Shown: positions 27,598-37,073 of the stretch, in pieces
How the letters are laid out: each line of letters begins with the position of its first letter
Position numbering within the stretch: the first letter of the stretch is position 1
NCBI RefSeq assembly: GCF_000227135.1
Contig: NC_018255.1
Coordinates: 917,894 to 981,893 of the forward strand
DNA length: 64,000 nt
DNA from: Leishmania donovani
Taxonomy: Eukaryota; Euglenozoa; Kinetoplastea; Trypanosomatida; Trypanosomatidae
Direction of reading: 5' to 3'
Made by a program: the position numbers and the translations under genes
The notes under the pieces: generated by a model
What the model was told of the DNA's origin: nothing
Database searches by the model: none
What the model saw: the letters and a program-made list of their open reading frames with translations, nothing else

Positions 27598-30240
27598 ATG
27601 AATCCACCCGACATTCGTGACGACCCTGCGCTGCCTCAGCCGATGGCTGAGGTGGCTCCGGTGCTCGAGGTGGACGCTGACGGCGTTCGCGTGCGAGAGG
27701 CAGTGCACCTCTTTCTTAGCCGCCTCATCGACCCCCTCCTCCGTGCAAATCCAAACCTTGCTGTCGCAGGCACTTCTGGTGGCGATGACATCTCTGGTGC
27801 GCACTCATCCCTTGACTACGTAGTCGCGCAGATGGAGCGCATCAGCACGTCGACTAGCTGGTCGACGTGCGTGGTTCGATGGGCAGATTTCCTCCGCTTC
27901 GACGAGGACGCCGCGGCGGTGCTGGAGTCGGATTTCCAGCGCTTCTCTCCGTTCATCAACGAGGCTCTTCACCAGGTCCTCCTGCAGTACTACGGCGAGG
28001 AGTACGCGAACCGCGGTAAGTGTAACCCCAGTCTCGTTTTTTCGAACGTGCCGCGATGTCTGACGATTCGCTCGCTGCGGGCGTCGTTGGTAGGACAGCT
28101 GTGCGCTATCAAGGGTGTCGTGACGCGTACGTCGCAGGTGCGGCCCGAGCTGCTCGTTGGCGTGTTCCGCTGCAGCGACTGCGGAACGGAGAGCCTGCCT
28201 ATCGAGCAGCAGTTCCATTACACCGAGCCGCCCACCTGCCGCAACCCCCAGTGCGAGAACAAGAACAAGTTCCAGCTGATTCCGAATCACCCACAAACGC
28301 GCTTCGGTGACTGGCAGAAGCTGCGCATGCAGGAGGATGCGAACAACATCCCTGCTGGCTGCATGCCACGGACGATGGAAGTGATTGTCCGAGCCGACGC
28401 TGTGGAGGTGGCGAAGCCCGGCGACCGAATTCTCGCCATCGGGTGTGCCATTGTCGTACCGGAGGTGGCGAAGCTGTTCAACTTGGCCAATCGGCGTGAG
28501 GTGCAGCGGCAGCTGACGGGTGGCCAACGGGCCCAGCAGGACGCGCAGGCGGATATGGAGGGCACCACGGGGTTGCGCGCGCTCGGCGTGCGAGACCTTA
28601 ACTACCGCATGTGCTTTCTTGCCACTACCATCACGGACGCCACGGGCGACGACCGCAAGATGACGCAAGCGGTGAAGGAGGCGACGGATGGGGCGGCGGA
28701 GCGGGAGGAGGTGGTGCTCACGCCCGCAGAGCGTCTGCGGGTGCAGCAGATGCGTCGGCACGACAGCTTGCTGAAAGCGCTCACGTCCTGTGTCGCGCCG
28801 AACGTGTTCAAGCACGACGTTGTGAAGCTGGGGCTGCTTCTTCAGATGGTCGGCGGGGTCTCAAAAACGACTATCGAGCGCATTGCGCTGCGGGGCGACA
28901 TCAACGTCTGCATCGTCGGCGACCCGTCTACGGCCAAGTCGCAGTTTCTCAAGTGGGTCTCAGCGAACATGCCACGAGGTGTCTACACAAGCGGCAAGGC
29001 GTCCACAGCCAGCGGTCTGACCGCGACGGTGACGCGGGACGCCGACACGGGCGAGCGCACAATCGAGGCCGGCGCCCTCATGCTCAGTGACCGCGGCATC
29101 TGCTGCATCGACGAGTTTGACAAGATGGAGATGAAGGACCAGGTTGCGATTCACGAAGCTATGGAGCAGCAGACCATCTCCATCGCCAAGGCTGGTATCA
29201 AGGCGACGCTGAACGCGAAAACGTCGCTGCTTGCGGCGCTGAACCCGATCGGCGGCAAGTACGACCGTCGCCGCCCTCTGCAGAAGAACATCGCCATGAC
29301 AGCGCCCATCATGTCGCGCTTCGACCTCATGTTTGTCATCGTTGACGACTCCGGCGACGACGCGGACTTCGCCATTGCGAATCAACTGCTGCGGCTACAC
29401 CGCTTTGGCGGTGCGGCTGTGCGGCCGCCCTTCACCACGGAGGACTTCCAGCTGTACCTCCGCTACGCACGCTCGCTAACGCCGCGCCTCACGCGTGAGG
29501 CATCGCAGCTTATTGTCGCCGCCTATCGCGACATGCGGCTGCAGGACTCGCTTTCCAACCGCAGCAAGGTGTACCGCGTGACGACGCGTCTGCTGGAGAG
29601 CATGATCCGGCTGTCCGAGGCAACGGCGAAGATTTACATGAGCGACGAGGTGCGGCCTACCCACGTGGAGGTGGCGCTGGAGCTGATGCGGCAGTCCCTG
29701 TCCACGCTAGACATGACAGAGGTGGAGCTGGTCGGCGGTGCCGCCAACGACACTCTTCACGAGGAGCAGGACAGCGCCGTCAAGCAAGAGCCAGAGGCGG
29801 CGCGCGGCAGCGCGTCCGCCTCGTCAGGGTTGGCAGGACATGGGACCGAAAAGGGCCGTGCCGCCGATGACAGCGCTGGCGCAGACGGACAGGCAGGCTT
29901 TGCGGACGAGCCGGCCTCAGCGTCCTCGGCCGCGGCGGCCGCTCCCCGGCGAAAGGTAAGCATCAAGGCAGATCACTACTTTGCCATTGTGAATCGGCTT
30001 GTCGCCCACCTGAAGTCCCTCGGGGACGACGCCGCTCCGACGCGACAGGAGTTGGTGACGTGGTACCTTGAGCAGGTCAAGACGCTGAATAGGCCGTTGC
30101 TAGAGGCAGAGCTGCGATACGTCAATCTAGTCCTCTCGAAGCTGGTCCGGGAGGGAAAGCTGCTGGAGGTGGACGTGCGTGAGGGTGACCCGCCGCGCTT
30201 GTATTTGGACCCCAACTTCAACCCCGACGTGACGCAGTGA
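27598..30240 (+). CDS. MCM6: DNA replication licensing factor MCM6 (880 aa)
   Basis: One of the six subunits of the replicative MCM2-7 helicase, which unwinds origin DNA in the nucleus. The zinc motif is C192-x2-C195-x18-C214-x4-C219, the spacing of MCM6, followed by the MCM6-like DWQKLRMQE and PRTMEVIVRAD. The AAA+ core has Walker A GDPSTAKSQFL (about 441-451), Walker B CCIDEFDKM (502-510) and the arginine-finger motif SRFD (573-576). After an acidic Ser/Ala linker (about 715-780) comes a C-terminal winged-helix domain (about 783-870), as in MCM6 of other eukaryotes. The ATG at 27598 is the first in frame; upstream codons translate CA repeats. Length is slightly above the about 820 residues of human MCM6 because of the linker. 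Confidence 0.96.
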   Translation: MNPPDIRDDPALPQPMAEVAPVLEVDADGVRVREAVHLFLSRLIDPLLRANPNLAVAGTSGGDDISGAHSSLDYVVAQMERISTSTSWSTCVVRWADFLRFDEDAAAVLESDFQRFSPFINEALHQVLLQYYGEEYANRGKCNPSLVFSNVPRCLTIRSLRASLVGQLCAIKGVVTRTSQVRPELLVGVFRCSDCGTESLPIEQQFHYTEPPTCRNPQCENKNKFQLIPNHPQTRFGDWQKLRMQEDANNIPAGCMPRTMEVIVRADAVEVAKPGDRILAIGCAIVVPEVAKLFNLANRREVQRQLTGGQRAQQDAQADMEGTTGLRALGVRDLNYRMCFLATTITDATGDDRKMTQAVKEATDGAAEREEVVLTPAERLRVQQMRRHDSLLKALTSCVAPNVFKHDVVKLGLLLQMVGGVSKTTIERIALRGDINVCIVGDPSTAKSQFLKWVSANMPRGVYTSGKASTASGLTATVTRDADTGERTIEAGALMLSDRGICCIDEFDKMEMKDQVAIHEAMEQQTISIAKAGIKATLNAKTSLLAALNPIGGKYDRRRPLQKNIAMTAPIMSRFDLMFVIVDDSGDDADFAIANQLLRLHRFGGAAVRPPFTTEDFQLYLRYARSLTPRLTREASQLIVAAYRDMRLQDSLSNRSKVYRVTTRLLESMIRLSEATAKIYMSDEVRPTHVEVALELMRQSLSTLDMTEVELVGGAANDTLHEEQDSAVKQEPEAARGSASASSGLAGHGTEKGRAADDSAGADGQAGFADEPASASSAAAAAPRRKVSIKADHYFAIVNRLVAHLKSLGDDAAPTRQELVTWYLEQVKTLNRPLLEAELRYVNLVLSKLVREGKLLEVDVREGDPPRLYLDPNFNPDVTQ

Positions 30241-30684
30241 TGCGCGTTCGCAGAGAGGAGGCCAATGGTGGACGAAAGCCGTCTCTTGATCTCCCCTCTC
30301 TCCCTCTGCCATCGCCGCTGCTGCTGCGCTCTGTGTCTGCGTGCTTGTGAGGGAATAGGTGGGCGGATGTGTGTGCTGACATAGACAAGGATGCGTGCTT
30401 CGTTGCCGATGCACCAAAGACCGATACACGATAAAACACGCTTGCTCTCGGATGCGCATGCCTGCGTAGGTTAACCCCGGCCTCCCCCTCCACCTGCACT
30501 CCCCCTTCCACGTCTCCTGTGGCATGAGTGTGGGTGATGATGTCATCCCATACGCTTCGTCCTTGGCTGCTTTCTTGCACTTCTTACGCACCGACGACTG
30601 TAGGCTGCTGGGCACGCGTGTCCATGCACCCTTTCCCCCCTCCCTGCGCCACCTCACGCACATCCGCCGCACACACGCCTGCTG
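30241..30684. other. MCM6 3' flank, no supported gene
   Basis: Non-repetitive sequence that probably forms the start of the MCM6 3' UTR. It leads into the CACTG micro-repeat and SIDER-like cluster. No frame worth calling is present. Confidence 0.45.
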
Positions 30685-30686
30685 CT

Positions 30687-30708
30687 TCACTGCACTGCAC
30701 TGCACTGC
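30687..30708 (+). repeat. (CACTG)n micro-repeat
   Basis: Four CACTG units stand at the 5' edge of the first unit of the cluster, and the same run recurs at about 31073 and 31688. It marks the start of each tandem unit. Confidence 0.8.
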
Positions 30709-30948
30709 ACGCTCCCACTCCCGATCCATCCCTTTATCATTTGTCACGCCTACGACCCCCGCCCTCTACTCTCTCTCTCTTTCTCTGTGTTGTGGAGGAG
30801 GGGGCGGCGGAAGCCAGGCAGCCCCTCCCTCCTCCAGCCCTGCCGATTGCCGGACCCCACTTCTCGCTGTGGCAGGGCCGCGCGCATGAGACTTGGGGAG
30901 GTCAGTGCGATGCGTCGCTACTGATGCCGGCGGGTGAGGTCGTGGGTG

Positions 30949-31047
30949 NNNNNNNNNNNNNNNNNNNNNNNNNNNNNNNNNNNNNNNNNNNNNNNNNNNN
31001 NNNNNNNNNNNNNNNNNNNNNNNNNNNNNNNNNNNNNNNNNNNNNNN
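30949..31047. other. Assembly gap (99 N) inside repeat cluster
   Basis: 99 unknown bases. The 287 bp on its left (30662-30948) are identical to the 287 bp on its right (31048-31334). Confidence 0.98.
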
Positions 31048-32290
31048 ATCCGCCGCACACACGCCTGCTGCTTCACTGCACTGCACTGCACTGCACGCTC
31101 CCACTCCCGATCCATCCCTTTATCATTTGTCACGCCTACGACCCCCGCCCTCTACTCTCTCTCTCTTTCTCTGTGTTGTGGAGGAGGGGGCGGCGGAAGC
31201 CAGGCAGCCCCTCCCTCCTCCAGCCCTGCCGATTGCCGGACCCCACTTCTCGCTGTGGCAGGGCCGCGCGCATGAGACTTGGGGAGGTCAGTGCGATGCG
31301 TCGCTACTGATGCCGGCGGGTGAGGTCGTGGGTGGTGCTGCCTCGGAGCGACCTGCGACCGTGCACACGCTTGTGCCACTCATGTGACTGGGCAGCGTGA
31401 CTCGAACGCATCCCACACCCGACCCTCACACGGCCCACTGGTGCTGCGGGGAGCCTGCGCCACTCGTGGAGATGCACCAGGTGGCGGCCGACATGATGCG
31501 GCTGGCTGCGAGGCGACGTGCGAAGCGCAGGGGTGGGTGGAGTTGGAGGCAAAGGCCGCGCCGATATGACCTTGCCTGCATTGTTATCGCGCATATGCAC
31601 ACGGCTGCCTCGCGCCGCGCGGATGGGCGTGTGTGTGTGTGTGTGACCGGCGGGGCAGAGTGCGGCGTTCAGCTCATGCTGCATGCTTCACTGCACTGCA
31701 CTGCACTGCACGCTCCCACTCCCGATCCATCCCTTTATCATTTGTCACGCCTACGACCCCCGCCCTCTACTCTCTCTCTCTTTCTCTGTGTTGTGGAGGA
31801 GGGGGCGGCGGAAGCCAGGCAGCCCCTCCCTCCTCCAGCCCTGCCGATTGCCGGACCCCACTTCTCGCTGTGGCAGGGCCGCGCGCATGAGACTTGGGGA
31901 GGTCAGTGCGATGCGTCGCTACTGATGCCGGCGGGTGAGGTCGTGGGTGGTGCTGCCTCGGAGCGACCTGCGACCGTGCACACGCTTGTGCCACTCATGT
32001 GACTGGGCAGCGTGACTCGAACGCATCCCACACCCGACCCTCACACGGCCCACTGGTGCTGCGGGGAGCCTGCGCCACTCGTGGAGATGCACCAGGTGGC
32101 GGCCGACATGATGCGGCTGGCTGCGAGGCGACGTGCGAAGCGCAGGGGTGGGTGGAGTTGGAGGCAAAGGCCGCGCCGATATGACCTTGCCTGCATTGTT
32201 ATCGCGCATATGCACACGGCTGCCTCGCGCCGCGCGGATGGGCGTGTGTGTGTGTGTGTGACCGGCGGGGCAGAGTGCGGCGTTCAGCTC

Positions 32291-32389
32291 NNNNNNNNNN
32301 NNNNNNNNNNNNNNNNNNNNNNNNNNNNNNNNNNNNNNNNNNNNNNNNNNNNNNNNNNNNNNNNNNNNNNNNNNNNNNNNNNNNNNNNN
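32291..32389. other. Assembly gap (99 N) inside repeat cluster
   Basis: 99 unknown bases. The sequence 32010-32290 to its left matches about 32390-32668 to its right except for one GT unit. Confidence 0.98.
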
Positions 32390-32857
32390 GCGTGACTCGA
32401 ACGCATCCCACACCCGACCCTCACACGGCCCACTGGTGCTGCGGGGAGCCTGCGCCACTCGTGGAGATGCACCAGGTGGCGGCCGACATGATGCGGCTGG
32501 CTGCGAGGCGACGTGCGAAGCGCAGGGGTGGGTGGAGTTGGAGGCAAAGGCCGCGCCGATATGACCTTGCCTGCATTGTTATCGCGCATATGCACACGGC
32601 TGCCTCGCGCCGCGCGGATGGGCGTGTGTGTGTGTGTGACCGGCGGGGCAGAGTGCGGCGTTCAGCTCATGCTGCATGGCGGAGAAATGGTGGCGCTGCA
32701 AAGAAAATGTATTGCCCTGGACAGCCTTCTTCTTCCGCCTCCCCTCCCGTCTCTCCTCCGTACCCAACTATTCACTGCTGCTAGCTCCCTTTGCGTTGTT
32801 GGAGGCACTCCATCATCTTGATGTGCGGCCGCGGTAGCGGCATCCGCACCACTCCAC

Positions 32858-32921
32858 CATTTTTCTCTCTGCTTTCTCATATCCGTTGCACTCTCTACTA
32901 CTCTTTCTGGTCTCGTACCAG
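32858..32921 (+). promoter_or_regulatory. Candidate trans-splice acceptor for the CEP164-like gene
   Basis: A long pyrimidine tract (TTTTTCTCTCTGCTTTCTCA and onward) ends with CTCGTACCAG, AG at 32920-32921, 78 bases before ATG 33000. Confidence 0.45.
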
Positions 32922-32999
32922 TCGGCGCCGCTCCCTCCGTCATCCTCACCCCTCGGTGTTTCTTCGCTCCTGTGTGTGCGTGTGTGTCCGTGGCCCGCC

Positions 33000-35900
33000 A
33001 TGCCTCCTGTCAGGACAGTGAAGCACGAGACCGATGTCATAGTGCCCAGGGCGGGCGAGACCTACGTCGCCGACGACGGGACTGTCTCGCAAGTGCTGGA
33101 CGACCACATCGATGCAAACTACGAGCCAACGGAAGAGGAGGTGCTCGAGTTTGCCGACTGGATCGGCATGAAGCTGCCGCAAGATTCGGAGTTTCTGTGG
33201 CTCGCACGCGAGGGCCTTAAAACGCCGCTGCCAAAGGAGTGGAAGCCATGCAGCACGAACGATGGTGAGATTTACTACTTCAACTTCAAGACGGGCGAGA
33301 GCAGCTGGGACCACCCGATGGACAGCATCTTTCGCCAGCGGTTCGAGCAGGAAAAAGAGAAGGCCCGCGCTCGCAAGTCGGTGTCGGCGACGAGCAGCAC
33401 CGCCGCTAACCGGAGCACTAGCGGACCAAACAGCAGCACGCCCAGCAACAGTACCTCAGCGATACCGCAGACGCACGTTATGATGACCGACACAGGCGTG
33501 CTGCGGCGAGACGCGGGGCCGGGCGCTGCACCAGGGCTCAGTCCTGTCGTGACCTCGATTAGCGGTGGCGCGAAAGGCGTCAGCGCTGGCAATGCCTGCA
33601 GGGAAGCCAAGCCGATCATGCACTACCCTCTGCAGCAGCAGTCGCGGTCAGCGACAGTGACAACGCGCACAACAGCGAATCCCCAGAGCGCCGCTGGCTC
33701 GTCCGCCATCACAGCTGCTGCCGCCGGCAATCCCTCGCGGTCCTCCTCCGGACCTGCCCCAAAGAAGGTTGGGGCCGCAGAGGTGTCGTCTGCCGCCCCA
33801 CCCCGCATTGTTTCGGAGGCTGAGCGCGCGTTGGAGGAGCGCGTGCAGCGGGAGATGCAGCTGGCCCTCGAGGCGGAGCGCTCCAAGATCGAGGAAGCTC
33901 ATCAAGGAACCATGTCCGCTCTCCAGTCCAACTTTGACAAAGATGTGGCGGAGCTGCGCAGCGCGGACGCCGCACGCCGCGCTACGTCATCGCGACAGGA
34001 GGAGGAGGAGCGCGAGCGCCGTCTGCAGCAGACACGAAACATGTGCGAGGATAACTACGGCGACGAGCTGCGGTCGCTGGAGCGTGAGGTGGAGTCGTAC
34101 GCGGCGAAGCTGCAGAAACTGGAGGCGGAGGCCGCCCGCGCCACCTCCGGCAACACGCAGCGAGCCGCCATTGAGGCCGAGCTCAAGACAGCGCTAGCGC
34201 AACAGCGCGCTGATGCGGAAGCAGATATCAAGAAGCAGCATGATGCTGCGATGGAAGCCGCCCAGTCTGCCCACGCTGCTGCTATGCAGAAGGTTCGCGA
34301 CGAGGAGCAGAACAGGATTACGGCAGCAAAGCAGGCGTGGCAGCGCAAGTTCGACGACGAGGAGCGCGCGTTGGCGCTGCAAGCGGAGATTGAGCGAAAG
34401 CGATTGGAGGTGCAGCTGAAGGAGCTAGATGGAAAGCTTGCCAGCTTTGCAGCACGCGCGGAGGCTAGCACGATGACAGCCACGCCCCCAGCAACTGGCT
34501 CGTCGCCGCCTGGCAGCGGCGAATCTCTTAGCGAGCGACTGGCGCGTGTGGCCGCTGCTAAGGCAGCTCAGCTGCAGGACATTGAGGCATCTGCCGCGCG
34601 AGAGCAGTCCGACGTGCGCACGGACGGCGAGGCGGCTTTGGCGGAGTTGGCGAAGCAGGCCCAACCAGCACAACAGGCGGCGCAGCTTCTTCCAGCGGGC
34701 GCCACGCCGATCGGTCCGTTGAGCCGTGTGGCTTCGTACTCCTCCGATCGATCGGGTGTCGTCACCCTGCAAGGCGGCGCGCGGCCCACCTCCGCGACCC
34801 TCAGCGTCGCCTTCACGCAAGAGTTAAACCGCATCCGCCTTGCGCGAGGCAAGGACCGACAAGAGCGCCTGGCGAAACTACGCGCTGACCGCGAGGCAGC
34901 GCTGGCGGCTACCGAGGCGCCCTCCCACTCTGCTTCCGCTGCAAAGAGTCGCGGGTCTGACACCGGCGGCGACACTGAGACAACACCCAAAAGCGGCAGC
35001 GGTAGCAGCCTGACCACTGTAGACGAGCTGAAGGCCGCTCACGCGGTGGAGCTCGAAGCCAAAAAGGCGCTTTACGCCAAGATGGAGGAGGATCTGAAGC
35101 AGCGGTACGCATGCGAGGCCGCCGATGCGGCGGGGGCGACGACAGCGATGCAGCAGAGCGCCCTGGTTGCCAAAGCAGTGGACACGGAGATGGATTTGTA
35201 CATCCGGCAGGCCACCGCGCGGCACGATCGCATGCGTGCCGAGGCCGCGGCAAAGCGCGACAAGGCGCTCGCTGACCACCAGCTGGCGATGGAGGCTTAC
35301 GAGCGACGAAAGCTAGAGGCGGAGACTCGCCAGGCGCGAGAGCAGCAAGAGGCGCAAGAGGCCTTTATCCAAAGCCGCCTCGGCACCGCCGTGGCAGCGG
35401 AGAGGACGAAGCTGGCCGCTGACCATGCGGCTGCCATGGCGCGTCTGGATGCGCGGTACGACGAGGAGCGCGACGCCGTGAAGGCGGAGGTGGAGGAGGA
35501 GATGGCCGCCTATGTGGCAGCCGTGCAGCAGGAGATCAAGACCCCAGCGAGCGCGACAGCGGCGTCTGGGGACAAAGTTCAGGGGGCGGCAGCGCCTTCT
35601 GCCACGGCTGACACCCGAGAAGGCACAGCGGCGACAGAGGCGCTCTGCTCGCAGGTGGAAAAGCAGCACGCCGACCGGCAGGCGGAGTGGTCGTCTAGGA
35701 AGCGCATCCAAGCGGCGCAGCGAGCGGCTCTGGAGGAAAAGCAGGCAACGCTGCAGGCACAAAAGCTGCGTGCCGAGCAGCATGTGGAGGCATTGAAGGA
35801 GGAAGTCACCGATCTCGTCGCGGCCGTGCAGGCCGCCGAGGCCCGGCAGCCCTCTCCTTCATCTCCTTCCACTCCTTCACGTTCGCCCCCTGCGTCGACC

Positions 35901-37073
35901 TTGGCGAGTGCGGCGACCGTGGGCGGCCATCTGCGATCTATGCACGAGGCATCGATGCAGGCCCTCGAGCAAGGCTACCGCTCTCAGGAAGCCGCCCTGG
36001 AAGCCGAGCTGCAGACATGGCGAGGCAAGATACGCGCTCTTCAGCAGTCGCAGCTACAGCAATCGTACGCGTCGACCAGCTTGAGCACTCCACGACAGCA
36101 GGTGCTCACCGACATTGCCCACCTGGGAAGTGCGGCGATGCGCCCGACATCGTCGTACGTACTCCACCGCCATCCGAGCCCCATCGCTACTGCGGCTGCC
36201 GGCGCATCGCTGCTGAACACGCCGACAATCTCTATGTCGTTGCAGGACTCGCCTTGGCAGCCCACCACCCGCGCTGGCTTACCAACACTGCAAGCTGAAA
36301 TGATGGCTTGCGGCCCTTCGTTGACTACCGGTGTGCCAGGCACCACCGAGGCGATTCTGTCCTATCAACAGCGACAGCGCGTTCTCCAGCAGCGTCAAGC
36401 CTCGCTAGAGGCGGCTCGTGAGGCGTGGCAACTTCACCGAAGGCGGAAAGCAGAGCTGCAGCAGCAGGAGCAGAGCCGCTTAAACCTCAGTGCCCTTGCG
36501 GCCGCTTCGCAGCAGGATGAAAAGCATGAGGGTGCCGAGCCAAGCATACTCGGCGCCGTTGGCGGTGTGCACCGCAGCCGTCAAGAGCTGCTCAGCCTCG
36601 TTTTGTCTCGCCTTATCGAGCGTCTTGACGCCGTGACGGGACAGGCCGTGCAGCTGCAGCACCAGCATCAGCACCAGCGTTATTCCCGCAGCCAATCTGC
36701 GACGCGTGCAGACGTCCGCACTGAGACGGCGCCCTCGCCGCACGCGCGCGCACACAGTGCGCATAGCCACCACTGCGATGCCCGCGGTCCACCAAAGCGG
36801 GGCAGCGTGGTGCCCATGACCGCCCTTCAGCCTCGTCACTCGACGCTAATGAACGCCGCCGCCGCCGCCTCCTCGGCCAAGGTGGCGCCATCGACAAAGC
36901 CGTCCTCTTTTTCGGGTAGGGCGAAGGCTTCCCAATCTGTGCAGCACAGCAGGAGGGGAAACAGCGCTGGCGGCGCCGAAGGCGAGACGCGCCGCGGCGG
37001 AGCTTCGCCCGGCAACGTCTCATCCAAGTGGAGCATGCTCTTGTCACAGCACCACCGTCATCGCAGTGGATGA
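33000..37073 (+). CDS. CEP164-like protein: N-terminal CEP164/WW module plus long coiled coil (1357 aa)
   Basis: The first about 115 residues match the amino-terminal module of CEP164: YEPTEEEVLEFADWIGM, EFLWLAREGL, then a WW domain at about 76-107 (LPKEWKP, IYYFNFKTGESSWDHP). CEP164 is a component of the distal appendages or transition fibres that dock the basal body and admit intraflagellar transport; trypanosomes have several such proteins. After a Ser/Thr/Ala-rich stretch (about 120-270) comes extended alternating Glu/Lys/Arg/Ala sequence (about 275-1000), strongly coiled-coil in character, then Gln-rich segments and a basic, disordered C-terminus. The upstream frame is open, but the only ATG that preserves the module edge is 33000. 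Flagellar-base localisation is inferred from the N-terminal module; the coiled coil itself is uninformative. Confidence 0.88.
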   Translation: MPPVRTVKHETDVIVPRAGETYVADDGTVSQVLDDHIDANYEPTEEEVLEFADWIGMKLPQDSEFLWLAREGLKTPLPKEWKPCSTNDGEIYYFNFKTGESSWDHPMDSIFRQRFEQEKEKARARKSVSATSSTAANRSTSGPNSSTPSNSTSAIPQTHVMMTDTGVLRRDAGPGAAPGLSPVVTSISGGAKGVSAGNACREAKPIMHYPLQQQSRSATVTTRTTANPQSAAGSSAITAAAAGNPSRSSSGPAPKKVGAAEVSSAAPPRIVSEAERALEERVQREMQLALEAERSKIEEAHQGTMSALQSNFDKDVAELRSADAARRATSSRQEEEERERRLQQTRNMCEDNYGDELRSLEREVESYAAKLQKLEAEAARATSGNTQRAAIEAELKTALAQQRADAEADIKKQHDAAMEAAQSAHAAAMQKVRDEEQNRITAAKQAWQRKFDDEERALALQAEIERKRLEVQLKELDGKLASFAARAEASTMTATPPATGSSPPGSGESLSERLARVAAAKAAQLQDIEASAAREQSDVRTDGEAALAELAKQAQPAQQAAQLLPAGATPIGPLSRVASYSSDRSGVVTLQGGARPTSATLSVAFTQELNRIRLARGKDRQERLAKLRADREAALAATEAPSHSASAAKSRGSDTGGDTETTPKSGSGSSLTTVDELKAAHAVELEAKKALYAKMEEDLKQRYACEAADAAGATTAMQQSALVAKAVDTEMDLYIRQATARHDRMRAEAAAKRDKALADHQLAMEAYERRKLEAETRQAREQQEAQEAFIQSRLGTAVAAERTKLAADHAAAMARLDARYDEERDAVKAEVEEEMAAYVAAVQQEIKTPASATAASGDKVQGAAAPSATADTREGTAATEALCSQVEKQHADRQAEWSSRKRIQAAQRAALEEKQATLQAQKLRAEQHVEALKEEVTDLVAAVQAAEARQPSPSSPSTPSRSPPASTLASAATVGGHLRSMHEASMQALEQGYRSQEAALEAELQTWRGKIRALQQSQLQQSYASTSLSTPRQQVLTDIAHLGSAAMRPTSSYVLHRHPSPIATAAAGASLLNTPTISMSLQDSPWQPTTRAGLPTLQAEMMACGPSLTTGVPGTTEAILSYQQRQRVLQQRQASLEAAREAWQLHRRRKAELQQQEQSRLNLSALAAASQQDEKHEGAEPSILGAVGGVHRSRQELLSLVLSRLIERLDAVTGQAVQLQHQHQHQRYSRSQSATRADVRTETAPSPHARAHSAHSHHCDARGPPKRGSVVPMTALQPRHSTLMNAAAAASSAKVAPSTKPSSFSGRAKASQSVQHSRRGNSAGGAEGETRRGGASPGNVSSKWSMLLSQHHRHRSG

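Larger units (their letters stand above)
30685..32708 (+). repeat. Tandem cluster of SIDER-like units (615-bp period) with two assembly gaps
   Basis: SIDER-like sequence appears at 30749-30948, 31135-31685, 31750-32290 and 32390-32708, each in the same orientation. The uninterrupted unit from 31071 to 31685 recurs from 31686, giving a period of 615 bp. Each unit starts with a CACTG micro-repeat and about 65 bp of unique flank not found at the other two loci. The cluster lies between MCM6 and the CEP164-like gene. Flanks of both gaps are duplicated, so the real number of units may be about two (see findings). Confidence 0.85.

Noticed and set aside
31071..32290. Tandem units as a CRISPR array
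   Set aside because: Units are 615 bp with no short repeat/spacer pattern, in a eukaryote; they are SIDER-like tandem copies.
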